A stretch of 64,000 nt of DNA from Neurospora tetrasperma FGSC 2508. Lineage: Eukaryota; Ascomycota; Sordariomycetes; Sordariales; Sordariaceae. The stretch covers positions 2,954,904 to 3,018,903 of the forward strand of contig NW_009799103.1 of assembly GCF_000213175.1 (NCBI RefSeq), in the 5' to 3' direction. Below, piece by piece: positions 35,723-47,614 of the stretch (position 1 is its first letter; each line of letters begins with the position of its first letter). Position numbers and translations under genes: made by a program. Below the pieces are notes generated by a model. It saw only the letters and a program-made list of their open reading frames with translations. It was not told the origin of the DNA and searched no databases.

Positions 35723-37350
35723 ACCACGATCTTGCGTCTAGCTCAGCTTGTTTCGGTGTTTGTTTGGTGTTGGTGTTGGTAAGGTAATTAGTTGGTTAGA
35801 TCTTGACCCGATGCCCGACTGGGAATTGACTCGATGAAAAAAAAAAAAACCGATGGATAAAAATGGAAGGTATCAGACGACATTGAAATTAGATGACCGA
35901 GTGAAATGACCCCTTTCTGAATTGCCCGCTCGTGATTTCCCTAGGCATATGTCCTTCCCGTCCCTTGCCCATGTCCAGCGATGGATTCCCAATCTTTTCC
36001 CGGCCGGGCCAGACTCCGGTCGCGCATGAAGAACACCATACGACAGGCCTTGTCCGGTGAAGTGTCTTTTGTGTGTCCAGATCAGATCCTTTCTCCGAGA
36101 TGGCAGCACGTCCAAAACGTGTCGCTCAGGCGTGTGTGCTGTGAGGGGAAAATTGTCCCGCACTAGAGGTACTACGGTTTTGCCCGCCCATCCACCCAAG
36201 CAAAGCCTGAGAAGGGAAGCCCAACACCGTGGCCCGTCCAGTCGCCGGGGTCACCCACCTCAGCTAGGGTAGGTACCTCTACCTCTCTCCACTGCCCGTC
36301 CGCTATAGCAGCGCCGCGCTGTTTCGGGCGGTATGTGTACGCAGTAGTGTACACGTACCTTGTACTGTAGCGGCGTTGACGTTGTTAGTGCACCCAGGCT
36401 CCCTTGCTCGCCTGGCCGGTAGTGACCTCGCTGGGGTTTAACAAGCTGTCCCGTCTGCATATAGGAAGTGGAACAACCAGATCCAAGATCGGTACCCGTG
36501 GACACTACCCGACACTACAAGCGAACCTCTGCACTCAGATCTAGCCGCCAGCAAGAAACCGGGCGGGCACTCAGCTGATCGAAGGAAACAGACCCGACCC
36601 AACTTCAAATGTTCTTTTCAAGTCTGACATGTGGAAAGCTGTCGGCTCATATCACCACTGCAGTGATCAACACTCAACAGACACCAAAACCGGTGGCTTC
36701 CGCTTCTTAATCCGTGCTTTTAACTGCAAGGACCCCCAGTTAACCGGGCCCCCGTCCCCCGCCCGTGCATCTGATAGACCCGACCCGACTTGGCGGCCCC
36801 GTTCTTCCAAAAAAAAAAAAAAAACTCTCCGTGCTTCACCTCTCTCCACTTCGGGCTCCCGGGCTTCCCTGACAATCCGTTCCTGTCGGCTGTTTCAACC
36901 CTGGGACCGATTCGGGGAAAGGCTGCAGCTATGCCGACCGACCATCTGAAACATCCTTACCTAAACCTCTTCGCAGATACCGACCGACTCTTTCGAAACT
37001 GCGTAAAGACACCAATAACAGAAAAGGTACATGTTACCGGCGATCCCGCCCAAACTCTCCCCGGTATATGCTTTGCTCATGTTTCACTTTGATCCCTCGG
37101 GAAACTGGGTTTCGGCATCTGACCGATTCTGCCATGTTGAAAGCTTATTCAAAGCTTATTCAACACCACAGACTTTATTTCCAGAGTCTCCCCACACCAA
37201 CGAAAGGGCACGGTATATAAACGTTCCGCTAAGCAATCAATGCTATCGCTTGTCGACAAAACATTCTTCACTTCAGCGGTACTCATATGAGACTCCCATT
37301 CCAAATCGCTGCATTACTTGCTTTATAGTTCAAAGCCCAAACACCCTTCC

Positions 37351-39781
37351 CTACATGATAACGCAAGCGTCCAAAAACCCTTTAGCCTGGTTAAAGACTT
37401 GGTCATAATATCCCACCTCGGTCCCCTCGCCCGAGCCGCCATTGACCTGCTTGACCACACCCGTAACCCGAAGCGTCTGCTCTCCCTCTCCGTGCCACCA
37501 CCTCAACTTCTGCAACGGCGTCGTCTCTTCCTCGTCACTCCTAATCTCCCACTTGCCCGTGCTTACCTCCACCTGGCACGCATCTTTCGGGAAGTGGTAG
37601 TCGGGCAAGAAGACCACCGTTGGAGTATCCGGCTTGGCCCCCTCCGGAGCTTGAATCGTCACGTTGAACTGGCATGACCGCAGGTCGAACCCGTATTTCT
37701 TGACGGTACCGGCCGTGGCTATGGGTGCTGGACGCACGTATGCCTCGGCTGCGCGGTATCCGGGACTGTTGGTCAATTCCGGCTGACGTTGCGTGCTCAC
37801 TGACGATATAGAGGGATTGGTGAGCGTGCGCTTGATGTTAGCTGGGGTTACGCTGCTGTCGTCGTCCAAGTCATCATCTTTAGTGCCTGTTGGAGTCGCA
37901 ATGCTAGAGCTTGACCCATCGCGACTATGTGACTTTGGGAGGGGTGACTCTGGAAGAAGCTTGTCATCCACCGAAAAGATGGACAAATCTTCTCCGTTCC
38001 ATTGATCTCCCAATTCATGGTCGTTCTACAATCGTCAGTTAGCTTCAAGTTGGCAAAAGTTGACCATATCTTGATACATACTTTGGTCATATAGAGCCAC
38101 AAGGTGTAGCCCTCCAATCCCGCCCCTTCAACACCGTAATGGTTGGCATCCATCGCAGCCGACTGGCTCGAGTAGTCGCCCGTCTTGTAGGCATTCTTGT
38201 CATCCATGTCATAAGGAATGCCAAACTCGGTCATCACGCACGGGTGATTCCCAATATAATCAAGACCCTCCTGTCTCATGGTGGCATGTTGGTTCTTGAA
38301 GCAATTCCGGATAGCCGTTTCTCCAATCTTGATGCCAAACGCAGGGCTCCAATATTTACCGCGAAGAATCCCTATCACGTCGACATTCCACACTCGGTTC
38401 CATTTCTTCGTCATGAGGGTGATGCCGTCGTACCAGTGTGGCGCGTATACGAGCAAAGGGTCATCACCATCCGGAGTACCAATGATTTTGGGAGGCAGCT
38501 CCATCGTAGGTCCCTGAAGAAGGATGATGGCGTTGGGGTGGATCGCTCGTATCGTGTCCCGGTATTTACGGAAAAAGTCCATAAAATAGCGGTTGCTGAA
38601 ATACGGGTAGTCGACATGTTCGCCCGTCGTAGGATGCTTGCCAAAGTAGTCCTTTTTGAGCAGGGAGTCGGTGGCTGGATCCCAAACACCGTGTTGAGCC
38701 CATATACACTGGCCTAGTTTCCACCCCGGGTCTCTCTTGTAGCCATAGCGAGACTCGTCGTAGTCAGCCGGTAGCCACGCCTGCTCGCCACTTGGGTCAA
38801 TGAGCGCCCTTCCAACCTTGTACGGACCCATGCCGCCCATGTCCCACGTATCAACCTCAACCGCCCGACCAGACCCCGTAAGTATGGTTTGCCAGATGGT
38901 CGGACATGTTCCCTTCTTCAAGTTTTGCTCCTTGGGTATGACGGAAATATCCTCGTAGGCAATCATGCCCTTGTTCGGCTCATTCAGACTCTCCCAGCCA
39001 AACACCACATCGTTCTCAATGTCACCTGCCTCGTGTATCCGCTGGGCAAGGTGGGCGCAGGCTCTGAGGAAGTGATCCTGTAGGTAGTCCTGGATGTTTA
39101 CGCCGTCAATGATGCATTTTGGCGCAAAGTCTCGCCCAGCAAAGAACAGTGTGAACATGGTTGCGGCAGCGAGTCGGTAATAGTTTGTCGACCAGATCAT
39201 CTTGGGAAAGTTGTGGGGTTCTGGGTAGACGTTATGAACAATGGCCGCCTCCGTTGCGGCAAAGCTTTGTGGGTTCAAACCAGCAGCGTATAGCGTCCAC
39301 ATAGGGGCGCCAGAGCCGCCTGAGAAGCGAGACCACTGTGACGCGCAAATATCAGCTTCCAAAGGCCAACAACTACACACGAGAGAAATTCACTTACGAC
39401 ATCCTGGTGAGGATCCATAAAGATGTAGAAGCCATAGCGCTTGGCTACGCGCAGAACGTCAATGGTGTGCTGTATCCATTCCTCGTCGTAGATACCAGGG
39501 CCAGCAGCTTCAATGGCCTCCCACGTAAACACATAGCGGATGGTGTTGTATCCAAACCGCTTTAGACGCGAAAAATGGAGGTGGGCTTCTTCCTTGGGAA
39601 ATGGTCGTCCAGTAAACTTGACGTTGTCGCCATCGAAGAAGTTCTCGCCGACATGGGAAGGCTGCTCGGGTTTGTTGGGATACTTGGCGTCGCCCGCGAC
39701 ATTGATGCCTCGTAGGGTGATCTGTCTCCCGTGGACGTCACGAAAGGAGCCGTTCTCGATGGTGAGGCGGAAGCCGGCCAT
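37351..39781 (-). CDS. GH5 family glycosidase, fungal steryl/ceramide beta-glucosidase type
   Basis: Three exons on the minus strand, 39781-39398, 39335-38082 and 38025-37351, give 770 residues; introns are 62 and 56 nt, both phase 0, and splicing restores DPHQDVWSRFSGGSG and LWLYMTKNDHELGDQWNGED. The catalytic acid/base is the Glu in WESLNEPNKG, the nucleophile the Glu in VMTEFGIPYD. Overall layout (LRGINVAGDAKYP start, large barrel, C-terminal beta domain) fits subfamily GH5_12, which in Cryptococcus includes glucosylceramidase EGCrP1 and steryl-beta-glucosidase EGCrP2/Sgl1. No signal peptide is seen, in line with a cytoplasmic or vacuolar role in glycolipid turnover. A disordered Ser/Asp-rich insert (about residues 565-610) separates barrel and C-terminal domain. 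Start: first ATG in frame, before AGFRLTIENGSF. Substrate is inferred from family only. Confidence 0.88.
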
Positions 39782-40637
39782 GTTGGTGGTGGCAGTGATA
39801 TACCTGGTTGGTCGGTGATGTCTCAATGATGCACGAGGTAAAGGACAGTCGGTATAACAACTAGTATACGGATTAATGGATTATGTGCTAGGTAAAAAGG
39901 TCAAGGAAAAGTCAGGGAAAAAAAGTTTCGAGTTGGGATGATCGGTCGGTGTTGAGTAGTTCCCGCCTGCTCTTCGTTGATCCCATGTTTTGCCTGCTCG
40001 GCTCCATGTCAGTGGTCGACGTTTAGGCCTTCCCGTCCCCAATGACGTCGGGGGGTTTAGCGTCGGGGGAACTGGGCGGATACACACAGGGGAAGACGGG
40101 GGCGTGGGCCAAGGTCCGCCAGCTCAACGATTCCCCATCGCATACACCCCGCCCGTTCGTTAACCAGACTGGTGAAAGTTTGAGAGAGAATACGGAAGGT
40201 ATATGGGAACTGGAAGAAAAGGAACTGAAGAATTGATGTAGGAGGGACGAATACCGCAAACGGACCCAACTCGTTCCATCACTTTACATGATGAGCTATT
40301 GTCATGAGGTAAAGGGTTAGGGTTTAGTACGTATTTACTGTGTCAAGTACACCCCCTCCCGTCAGTGGACGTTGGAGGTTGCAGTTGTTATCAGCGTGCA
40401 CCCCTGCATGCCTGCCCCTCTGCATGGTCCCCGCTCCACTGCAAGTGCTTTACGCGTACCGCGGTTTTACGACGCGACTATCACTGAATTGAGGTTGTTC
40501 CATGAATCGTGAAATCAACACTGGGAAAAAAAAAGAAAGGCAATCCTTATCCGACCAAACACTCCCAGATATTCACGGAACGATAGGATACTACTCGATT
40601 TTAGAAAAAACTATTTTCGTATTCGAGCGCCTTCACA
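39782..40637. promoter_or_regulatory. Divergent promoter region, GH5 gene / PRI1
   Basis: About 860 bp between two start codons. A lone TTAGGGTTTAG lies near 40315; it is not a telomere array. No specific binding site was recognised. Confidence 0.4.
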
Positions 40638-42481
40638 ATGCCTCATTCCGAATCACCACCAGAGTCAGAGAACTCGCCGATACCCATGGCCAATGTCGAC
40701 CAAGAGCAAGAGGATGCCGTTGCTGAGAGCACAACCGCCCAAGTATCGGAAGCCCAACAGCCAGCAGACGAAGACGTTGACATGACAGACTCCAATGCAG
40801 TCCTATCGGCCCCGACAAATGGCACAACTCATACCTCAGAGTCAAAGGCTGAAAGCCAAACCGAGACGCCAAACAATCAAGATACCCCAGTACCAGAGAC
40901 TGCCACGAGTGCGCCGAGCGAAAGCAAACCGGCGACAGGAGTGAAGCTCGAAGAGCTGTTTGATGAGATGGACTCTGACGATGACGAGTTTCCTACTACC
41001 AAGGCAGCAAAGAGGGAGCCAGCAAGCTCGCCCGATCTGCTCTCCTCGCAAAGGTAGCACAACCATGCAGTTCAAGCCCAGGACAGCAGAAGCTAACTAT
41101 GTATAGCGACATGGAGATTGATCTCCACGAAGCCTCAGATCCCGAAGTCATGCGCACATTCTACCAGCGCCTCTTCCCATGGCGATACTTGTTCCAGTGG
41201 CTTAACCACAGCCCAACACCCACCAACGATTTCGGCCATCGTGAATTCGCCTTTACATTGCAGAACGACGCATACTTACGATACCAATCCTTCACCACCT
41301 CGGATCTGTGAGTCTTTCATACGTCCATTCGGTTCCCTTACAGCTATCCATCTTCTAACCCGATCAATCTGAACAGACTCCGTAAAGATGTCCTCCGCCT
41401 CATGCCCTCGCGTTTCGAAATCGGCCCCGTCTACACAGCCAACCCCCGCGATCGCAAAACGCTACGGAACTCGTCAGCTTTCCGGCCCCTCTCCAAGGAA
41501 CTCTGCTTCGATATCGATCTGACAGACTACGATGACATCCGTACTTGCTGCGACAAAGCCAACATCTGCCAAAAGTGCTGGCAATTCATCACCATGGCCA
41601 TCAAGGTCGTCGACACGGCTCTGCGCGAGGACTTTGGCTTCAAGCACATCATGTGGGTGTATTCGGGTCGTCGCGGTGCTCACGCATGGGTATGCGACAA
41701 GAGTGCGCGGGCGCTAGACGACCAGAAGCGACGCGCCATTGCCGGCTACCTCGAAGTCATCCGGGGCGGCGCGCAAAGCGGCAAGAAAGTCAACCTCCGC
41801 CGGCCGCTGCACCCGCACTTGGTCCGCTCCCTCGACATCCTCAAGCAGCATTTTCAGTCGGACGTGCTTGAGGCCCAAGACCCCTGGCGCACCGAGGACC
41901 AGCAAGAGAAGCTCCTCGCCCTTTTACCTTCGGATCAGAAGCAACTTGTGTCCGCACTGCGCAACAAGTGGGCCTCATCGCCCGACCGGCCGTCCACCCT
42001 GAAATGGGCCGACATCGACAGCGTCGCCAAGACGTCCACCGCCAAAAACTTTGACACCAAGTCCCTCCTGGACGCCAAGCAGGATATCGTGCTCGAGTAC
42101 ACGTACCCGCGCCTGGATATCGAAGTGTCCAAGAAACTGAACCATTTGCTCAAGTCGCCCTTTGTCGTGCACCCGGGCACAGGGAGGGTGTGTGTGCCGA
42201 TTGATGTGAAGAGGGGATTAGAGAGTTTTGATCCGTTGGGGGTGCCGACGGTGCAGAGTCTGATTAGGGAGATTGACGAGTGGAAGAAGCCGGAAACAAA
42301 AGAAGGGGGGCAGGAGCAGGAAGTAGAGAAACATGTGGTGGATTGGGAGAAGACAAGTCTAAAGGGCTATATTGAGTTTTTCCGAAGCTTTGTAATTGGG
42401 TTGATGAAGGATGAGAGGGAGATTAAGGTGAAGAGGGAACGAGAGGAGGAAGGCGGAGGAGGCGAGAGTATGGAGTTTTGA
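40638..42481 (+). CDS. pri1: DNA primase small (catalytic) subunit
   Basis: Three exons, 40638-41053, 41107-41307 and 41377-42481, give 573 residues; introns are 53 and 69 nt with CTAAC branch sites. The primase core begins near residue 150 (FYQRLFPWRYLFQWL) and carries the catalytic LCFDIDLTDYDD, the zinc-site cysteines in CCDKANICQKCW, and SGRRGAHAWVCD. It makes RNA primers with the large subunit and Pol alpha at replication forks. Compared with the usual 400-420 residues there is an acidic, Ser/Thr/Glu-rich N-terminal extension of about 140 residues, including LEELFDEMDSDDDEF, and a charged C-terminal tail. Start: ATG at 40638, the first in frame; a later ATG at 40686 would also leave the core intact. 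Confidence 0.93.
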
Positions 42482-42866
42482 TGTGTTGATTGAAAAAAAA
42501 AGTCGGAATAGGGGAACCATAAAAGGGTTGGGTCAAATGTTTGTGCATCTTGTAATGTGAGAGGTCATTGGCGTTGTATGGTAGGGACTGGATATCGTTT
42601 GCAGGCCAAGGTTTAGCAGGTCTACGGCTGGCTTGAACATGGGAACATCATGTCCCTTTTTTATAACTGAGAAGGGTATTTGTTTGGCGGCTCAAAATAA
42701 TTGGGTATATATGCCCTGTGATGCACCCGTTATCCTAAACCATGCAACGGCTTTCTAATCTGCCACTCGATGTTATGGGGAATCTTCGCTGGGCTTTTCC
42801 TACAGAGCAAAGAGCCGTCATCCACGTCATTCGAAGGATTGATTCTGGTGGAGGTCGACAGCGTTT
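42482..42866. other. Convergent 3' region, PRI1 / TRM10
   Basis: About 385 bp between facing stop codons; nothing recognisable beyond likely polyadenylation regions. Confidence 0.5.
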
Positions 42867-44234
42867 CTACCCAGACATTTGCACATCCTGTGCTTGCTCT
42901 GTCGTCTGGTCTGTGACCTCGGGAGCTGCAGCCTCACCATTGGCTTCTTCGGTGCCGTTCTCCTCCTCTTCATCATCCTCGCCGTTGTCCGCAGCAGGGG
43001 TACCACACGACGACTCTGCCTTGAGGGTTCCGCCCTTTCTCTTGGGAATAACGGTCAGGAACGCCTCACCCCAGTCACCGCACTCGAGCCATTTGGCCAT
43101 GATCTCTACAACCTGGTTTGTCGTGAGGACGTAGCGGCTCTGCATCGCCATATACTCTCCAATCGGCAGCTTGGCCGTCCGCACCTTTGCCGCCTTGGCC
43201 CGGCCGTAGCAGAGGCCCTTCTCGCGGTTCCTATCCACCAGGCCGCCAATGACGTAGCACGTGTTGGCTTCTAGCTTGTCCAGGGTGTAGTCAGACTCTG
43301 CCGACAGGTAAACAATCGACTGGTTCACATCCTCGGCCTCTTCCTCGGGCTTCGGCTTGGGAGCCGCAGCAGCAGCAGCAGCAGCAGCAGCATCACCACC
43401 CTCTTCCGTCTCCTCGGCTTCCGGCTCAGGAAGCAACAACCCACCATTTCCACTCGGCTTGAGGAGATCGATCATGCCCTCTTTGACATCAGCCTCCTCC
43501 ATCATACCCTTCGCAATCTCCGCCGCCTGCATAAAGTCGCCCTCGACGCACTTTACGCCGCCCTTCCAGTTCAGGTGGGCGTTCTTCAGCACCCGCTCGA
43601 ACCGGTCCTTGAGCTTGCCCTTCCACGAGCTGATGACCAGCTGCGCCTGGTACTTGGCCCGGCGGTTCTGCGAGTAGGACCGCACAATCTGCGACGACAG
43701 CGACACAATTTCGTTTTCCCGCATGTACTCCTCAAAGTCGCAGTCGATGATGAAGGCCACGGGAACGGGGTGCGCCACCCACGGCTCCTTGCACAGTTTT
43801 TTCAGAGCCTCCTCTGGGTCCTGGCCGGCCGCTTGGGCTTCGGCTACCACAGCTTCTTTGAGGGCTCGCTTCTTGGCTTGTTGTTGGTGTCGCTTTTCTT
43901 TGCGCTTTTCCTTGCGTTCTTGTCGGAATTGCTCGTGGGCTGCTTGGCGGCGGAGACGCTTGAGTTGGTTCTTGGAGATCTTGGGGGTGTCATCTTCTCC
44001 TTGTTGTTCTTGTTGGGCTTGTGGCTCTTGAGCGTTGTCTGTGGTGGTGGTTGTGGTTTGCTCGGTCGGTTGCTGCTCCTCGCTGCTGCTGGAAGCCGGC
44101 TGCTCGGTTTGTTGTTGCTCGACCATCTCTTTTGTTATCTGCTCCTCCGCCTTTCGCTTTGAATTGGCTGTCGATATGGTGTCTGCTGAAGGTTCTGTTT
44201 GGGCCACAGCGACTTGGGGGGTTTGGTCCGCCAT
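42867..44234 (-). CDS. trm10: tRNA (guanine-9-N1)-methyltransferase Trm10
   Basis: A single open frame of 455 residues. Trm10 is a SPOUT methyltransferase that puts a methyl group on N1 of G9 in tRNA using S-adenosylmethionine. Landmarks are the FIIDCDFEEYM segment, SQIVRSYSQNRRA, then VYLSAESDYTLDKL and YVIGGLVDRNREKG, the SAM-binding knot, and LPIGEYMAMQSRYVLTTNQV. The N-terminus is Gln/Glu/Thr-rich followed by a long basic helix (RRQAAHEQFRQERKEKRKEK). A poly-Ala run coded by GCA repeats (near 43370-43395) sits in an insert between the conserved halves. The C-terminus is acidic. It is divergent from MSH2 with about 490 bp between start codons. Confidence 0.95.
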   Translation of the reverse strand: MADQTPQVAVAQTEPSADTISTANSKRKAEEQITKEMVEQQQTEQPASSSSEEQQPTEQTTTTTTDNAQEPQAQQEQQGEDDTPKISKNQLKRLRRQAAHEQFRQERKEKRKEKRHQQQAKKRALKEAVVAEAQAAGQDPEEALKKLCKEPWVAHPVPVAFIIDCDFEEYMRENEIVSLSSQIVRSYSQNRRAKYQAQLVISSWKGKLKDRFERVLKNAHLNWKGGVKCVEGDFMQAAEIAKGMMEEADVKEGMIDLLKPSGNGGLLLPEPEAEETEEGGDAAAAAAAAAAPKPKPEEEAEDVNQSIVYLSAESDYTLDKLEANTCYVIGGLVDRNREKGLCYGRAKAAKVRTAKLPIGEYMAMQSRYVLTTNQVVEIMAKWLECGDWGEAFLTVIPKRKGGTLKAESSCGTPAADNGEDDEEEENGTEEANGEAAAPEVTDQTTEQAQDVQMSG

Positions 44235-44725
44235 ATTGTTCGGTGACCAAGATGGAGAGAGAAAGATAATCGAGTTTTGGGAATTGGAGAAGGCGACGAG
44301 CTAAAAGTTTAAGTGGGGAAAGGATTTAAAGGCCGCGGACGGGAGCGTGTCAATGGAGGCGACAGAAACTAGCGTAGAAAGACCCCTCTGTTTTAGTGGT
44401 TATTTTTAGGCGGTCTGTGCTGTGAAAGGTGCTGTCGGCAACTTTGTGACAGGCACCGCCCCGGGCCGTCCATGCCTACCTAGAGGTAGGTTGACGCGTT
44501 CCCCATGCATCTCTTTTAATTGAAGCGCGTCTCCCAAGACACCTACGCAGCCGAGGCCAAGCATCATCTTTCCGCAAAAAGTTCCTGGTGTCACCACCAC
44601 CACTGCAACATCGGCCCTCCTCCCACTGTTCTTCCTGTGTAATTTGTGTCGTCAGGCAACTGGGAGGCCTCAGTCTTGTACTACATTAGTACCGGACGAG
44701 ACTTCAGCGACCTATCTTGGCCAAA
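44235..44725. promoter_or_regulatory. Divergent promoter region, TRM10 / MSH2
   Basis: About 490 bp that must drive both genes. It contains the 16-bp inverted repeat at 44475. Other elements were not recognised. Confidence 0.45.
44475..44490. repeat. CCTACCT-AG-AGGTAGG inverted repeat
   Basis: Seven-base arms around AG, in the middle of the TRM10/MSH2 promoter. Related copies lie at 23110 and 35395, and a looser one at 26961. Confidence 0.6.
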
Positions 44726-47614
44726 ATGTCCTCCAGACCAGAGCTCAAGGTTCGTCAACAGCTCCAATGGGAAAAAAAGGACCATAGTCGACGGCTTGCT
44801 AACCATCTGACTTCATGTCCATAGGTCGACGACGAACATGGCTTCATTCGCTTCTACAAGTCCCTGCCCCAACTTGGCGAAGAGGCTATCAGGATTTTCG
44901 ACAGAGGCGACTGGTACACAGCTCACGGCGACGATGCCACCTTTATTGCCCGAACTGTCTACAAGACAACATCCGTCATTCGCCAGCTAGGTCGAAGCGA
45001 CCATACCGGCCTTCCATCAGTTACCATGACCGTTACCGTATTTCGACAATTCCTGCGTGAAGCTCTTTTCAAGCTAGGGAAGCGAATCGAGATATGGGCC
45101 AGTCCCAGTGGCCGCATGAACTGGAAGGTCGTCAAGCAGGCTTCTCCGGGAAACCTGCAGGACGTGGAGGATGAACTAGGTGGCCAGTTCGAGGGAGCGC
45201 CCGTCATCCTGGCGGTCAAAATCTCGGCAAAGGCTTCGGAAGCCAGAACAGTGGGAGTGTGCTTTGCCGATGCCAGTGTGCGGGAACTGGGAGTCAGCGA
45301 GTTCCTCGACAATGATCTATATTCCAACTTCGAAGCGTTGCTCATTCAACTAGGCGTCAAGGAGTGTATCGTCACACAGGACAAGGGCGAGAAGGAAAAG
45401 GACCCAGAGTTGGCCAAGTTGAGGCAGATCATCGACAACTGCGGTGTTGCCATAGCAGAGAGGTCTGCGGGCGAGTTCGGCACCAAGGACATCGAGCAAG
45501 ATCTGTCACGGCTATTGAAGGATGAGCGCGCTGCCAGCTTGCTCCCACAAACCGACTTGAAACTCGCCATGGGATCTGCCTCAGCCCTGATCAAGTATCT
45601 AGGCATACTGCATGATCCGTCCAATTTTGGCCAGTATCAACTGTACCAGCATGACTTGGCCCAGTTCATGAAGCTGGATGCGGCAGCATTGAAGGCTCTC
45701 AACCTCATGCCTGGTGCTAGAGATGGCGCAAAGAACATGAGTCTGTATGGGTTATTGAACCACTGTAAGACTCCAGTGGGAAGCAGACTACTGTCCCAAT
45801 GGCTCAAGCAGCCCCTGATGAATGCCGAGGAAATTGAGAAGCGCCAGCAACTGGTTGAGGCCTTTGCCAATGACACCGAGCTACGACAGTCAATGCAGGA
45901 GGAACATCTTCGATCCATCCCTGACTTATATCGGCTGTCTAAGCGGTTCCAGCGTGGTAAAGCGACACTAGAGGACGTTGTGAGGGCATACCAAGTGGTT
46001 ATACGCCTGCCCGGCTTTATTGGAACCCTCGAAGGCGTCATGGATGAAGCCTACCGCGACCCTCTTGATGAGGTCTACACCAACAAACTCCGCGAGCTCT
46101 CAGACAGCCTCGTTAAGCTGCAGGAAATGGTCGAGACCACAGTTGACCTTGACGCCCTCGACAACCACGAGTTTATTATCAAGCCCGAGTTTGACGATAG
46201 CCTACGCATCATCCGCAAGAAGCTCGACCGGCTTCGCACAGACATGGACAACGAGTTCGCCGAAGCCGCCGAGGATCTCGGCCAGGAGCGCGAGAAGAAG
46301 ATCTTCCTCGAGAACCACAAGGTTCACGGCTGGTGTATGCGTCTAACCCGCACCGAGGCTGGCTGCATTCGCAACAACTCGCGCTACCTCGAGTGCTCAA
46401 CCCAGAAGAACGGTGTCTACTTCACCACCAAGACCCTCCAAGCGCTCCGCCGCGAGTTCGACCAGCTCTCCCAGAACTACAACCGCACCCAAAGCAGTCT
46501 CGTCAATGAAGTCGTCGGCGTGGCCGCCTCATACTGCCCTGTCCTCGAGCGGCTCGCCGCCGTTCTCGCCCACCTCGACGTCATCGTCTCCTTTGCGCAC
46601 TGCTCTGTCCACGCTCCCATCTCCTATGTCCGACCCAAGATCCACCCTCGCGGAACCGGCCGCACCGTCCTCACCGAAGCCCGCCACCCGTGTATGGAAG
46701 TCCAAGACGACGTAACCTTCATCACCAACGACGTCACCCTCACGCGCGAGGACTCGTCCTTCCTCATCATCACCGGCCCCAACATGGGCGGCAAGTCGAC
46801 ATACATCCGACAGATTGGTGTGATTGCGCTCATGGCGCAAATAGGCTGCTTCGTGCCCTGCTCATCAGCAGAACTAACCATTTTCGACAGCATTCTCGCC
46901 CGCGTCGGCGCGTCCGACTCGCAGCTCAAGGGCGTGTCGACCTTCATGGCCGAGATGCTGGAGACAGCCAATATTCTCAAGTCGGCCACGGCCGAGAGCC
47001 TGATCATCATTGATGAGCTCGGCCGCGGCACATCGACGTACGACGGCTTTGGTCTCGCCTGGGCCATCTCGGAGCACATCGTCAAGGAGATTGGGTGCTT
47101 TGCGCTGTTCGCCACCCATTTTCACGAGTTGACCGCGCTGGCGGACCAGTATCCTAACGTCAAGAACCTGCACGTTACGGCGCACATCAGCGGCACTGAC
47201 ACTGACACCGATGTAATCACCGACGAAGACGAAAAGGCAAAGAAGAAGCGCGAGGTAACCCTTCTGTACAAAGTCGAACCCGGCATCTGCGACCAGAGCT
47301 TCGGTATCCACGTCGCCGAGCTGGTTCGGTTCCCAGACAAGGTGGTGCGCATGGCCAAGCGCAAGGCAGACGAGCTGGAGGACTTTACCAGCAAGCATGA
47401 CGAGGAGAACGGGGGTGGTCTAGGTGTCCAGTACAGCAAGCAGGACGTGGAGGAGGGCAGTGCGCTGTTGAAAGATGTACTGGTGAAATGGAAGGATGAG
47501 GTCAAGAGTGGGCAGATAAGTAAAGAGGAGATGGTGGCGAGGTTGAGGGAGTTGGTACAGAAGGATGAAAGGTTGTTGGGGAATCCGTTCTTTAAGAGTG
47601 TCCAGGCTCTGTGA
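44726..47614 (+). CDS. msh2: DNA mismatch repair protein Msh2
   Basis: Two exons, 44726-44749 and 44825-47614, give 937 residues, the usual size. The first exon codes only MSSRPELK; the 75-nt intron begins with an unusual GTTCGT donor, and retention would hit a stop at its last codon. The protein has the five MutS domains: mismatch-binding and connector at the N-terminus, lever and clamp in the middle, and the ATPase with Walker A TGPNMGGKSTYIRQIG near 660, FMAEMLETANIL, and Walker B LIIIDELGRGTSTYDG near 735. The C-terminal helix-turn-helix with GICDQSFGIHVAELV is intact. It pairs with Msh6 or Msh3 in the nucleus to recognise mismatches. From memory N. crassa msh-2 is NCU02230, consistent with the nearby mik-1. 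Confidence 0.96.

Larger units (their letters stand above)
34707..37350. other. Long intergenic region upstream of MIK-1
   Basis: About 2.6 kb. It should contain the MIK-1 promoter and 5' leader and the 3' UTR of the GH5 gene. It is dense in CTAGGTAGG/GGTACC words (35360-35465, 36265-36290), holds an AACGTC hexamer array and two poly-A runs (near 35836 and 36810). No convincing open frame. Confidence 0.5.

Noticed and set aside
40312-40326. Telomere-like TTAGGG
   Set aside because: Only one unit is present, within a promoter between conserved genes; not a telomere or interstitial array.
43575-44162. 195-residue Leu-rich frame antisense to TRM10
   Set aside because: The Leu-rich look comes from complementing Gln/Lys/Glu codons and is not a real membrane protein.
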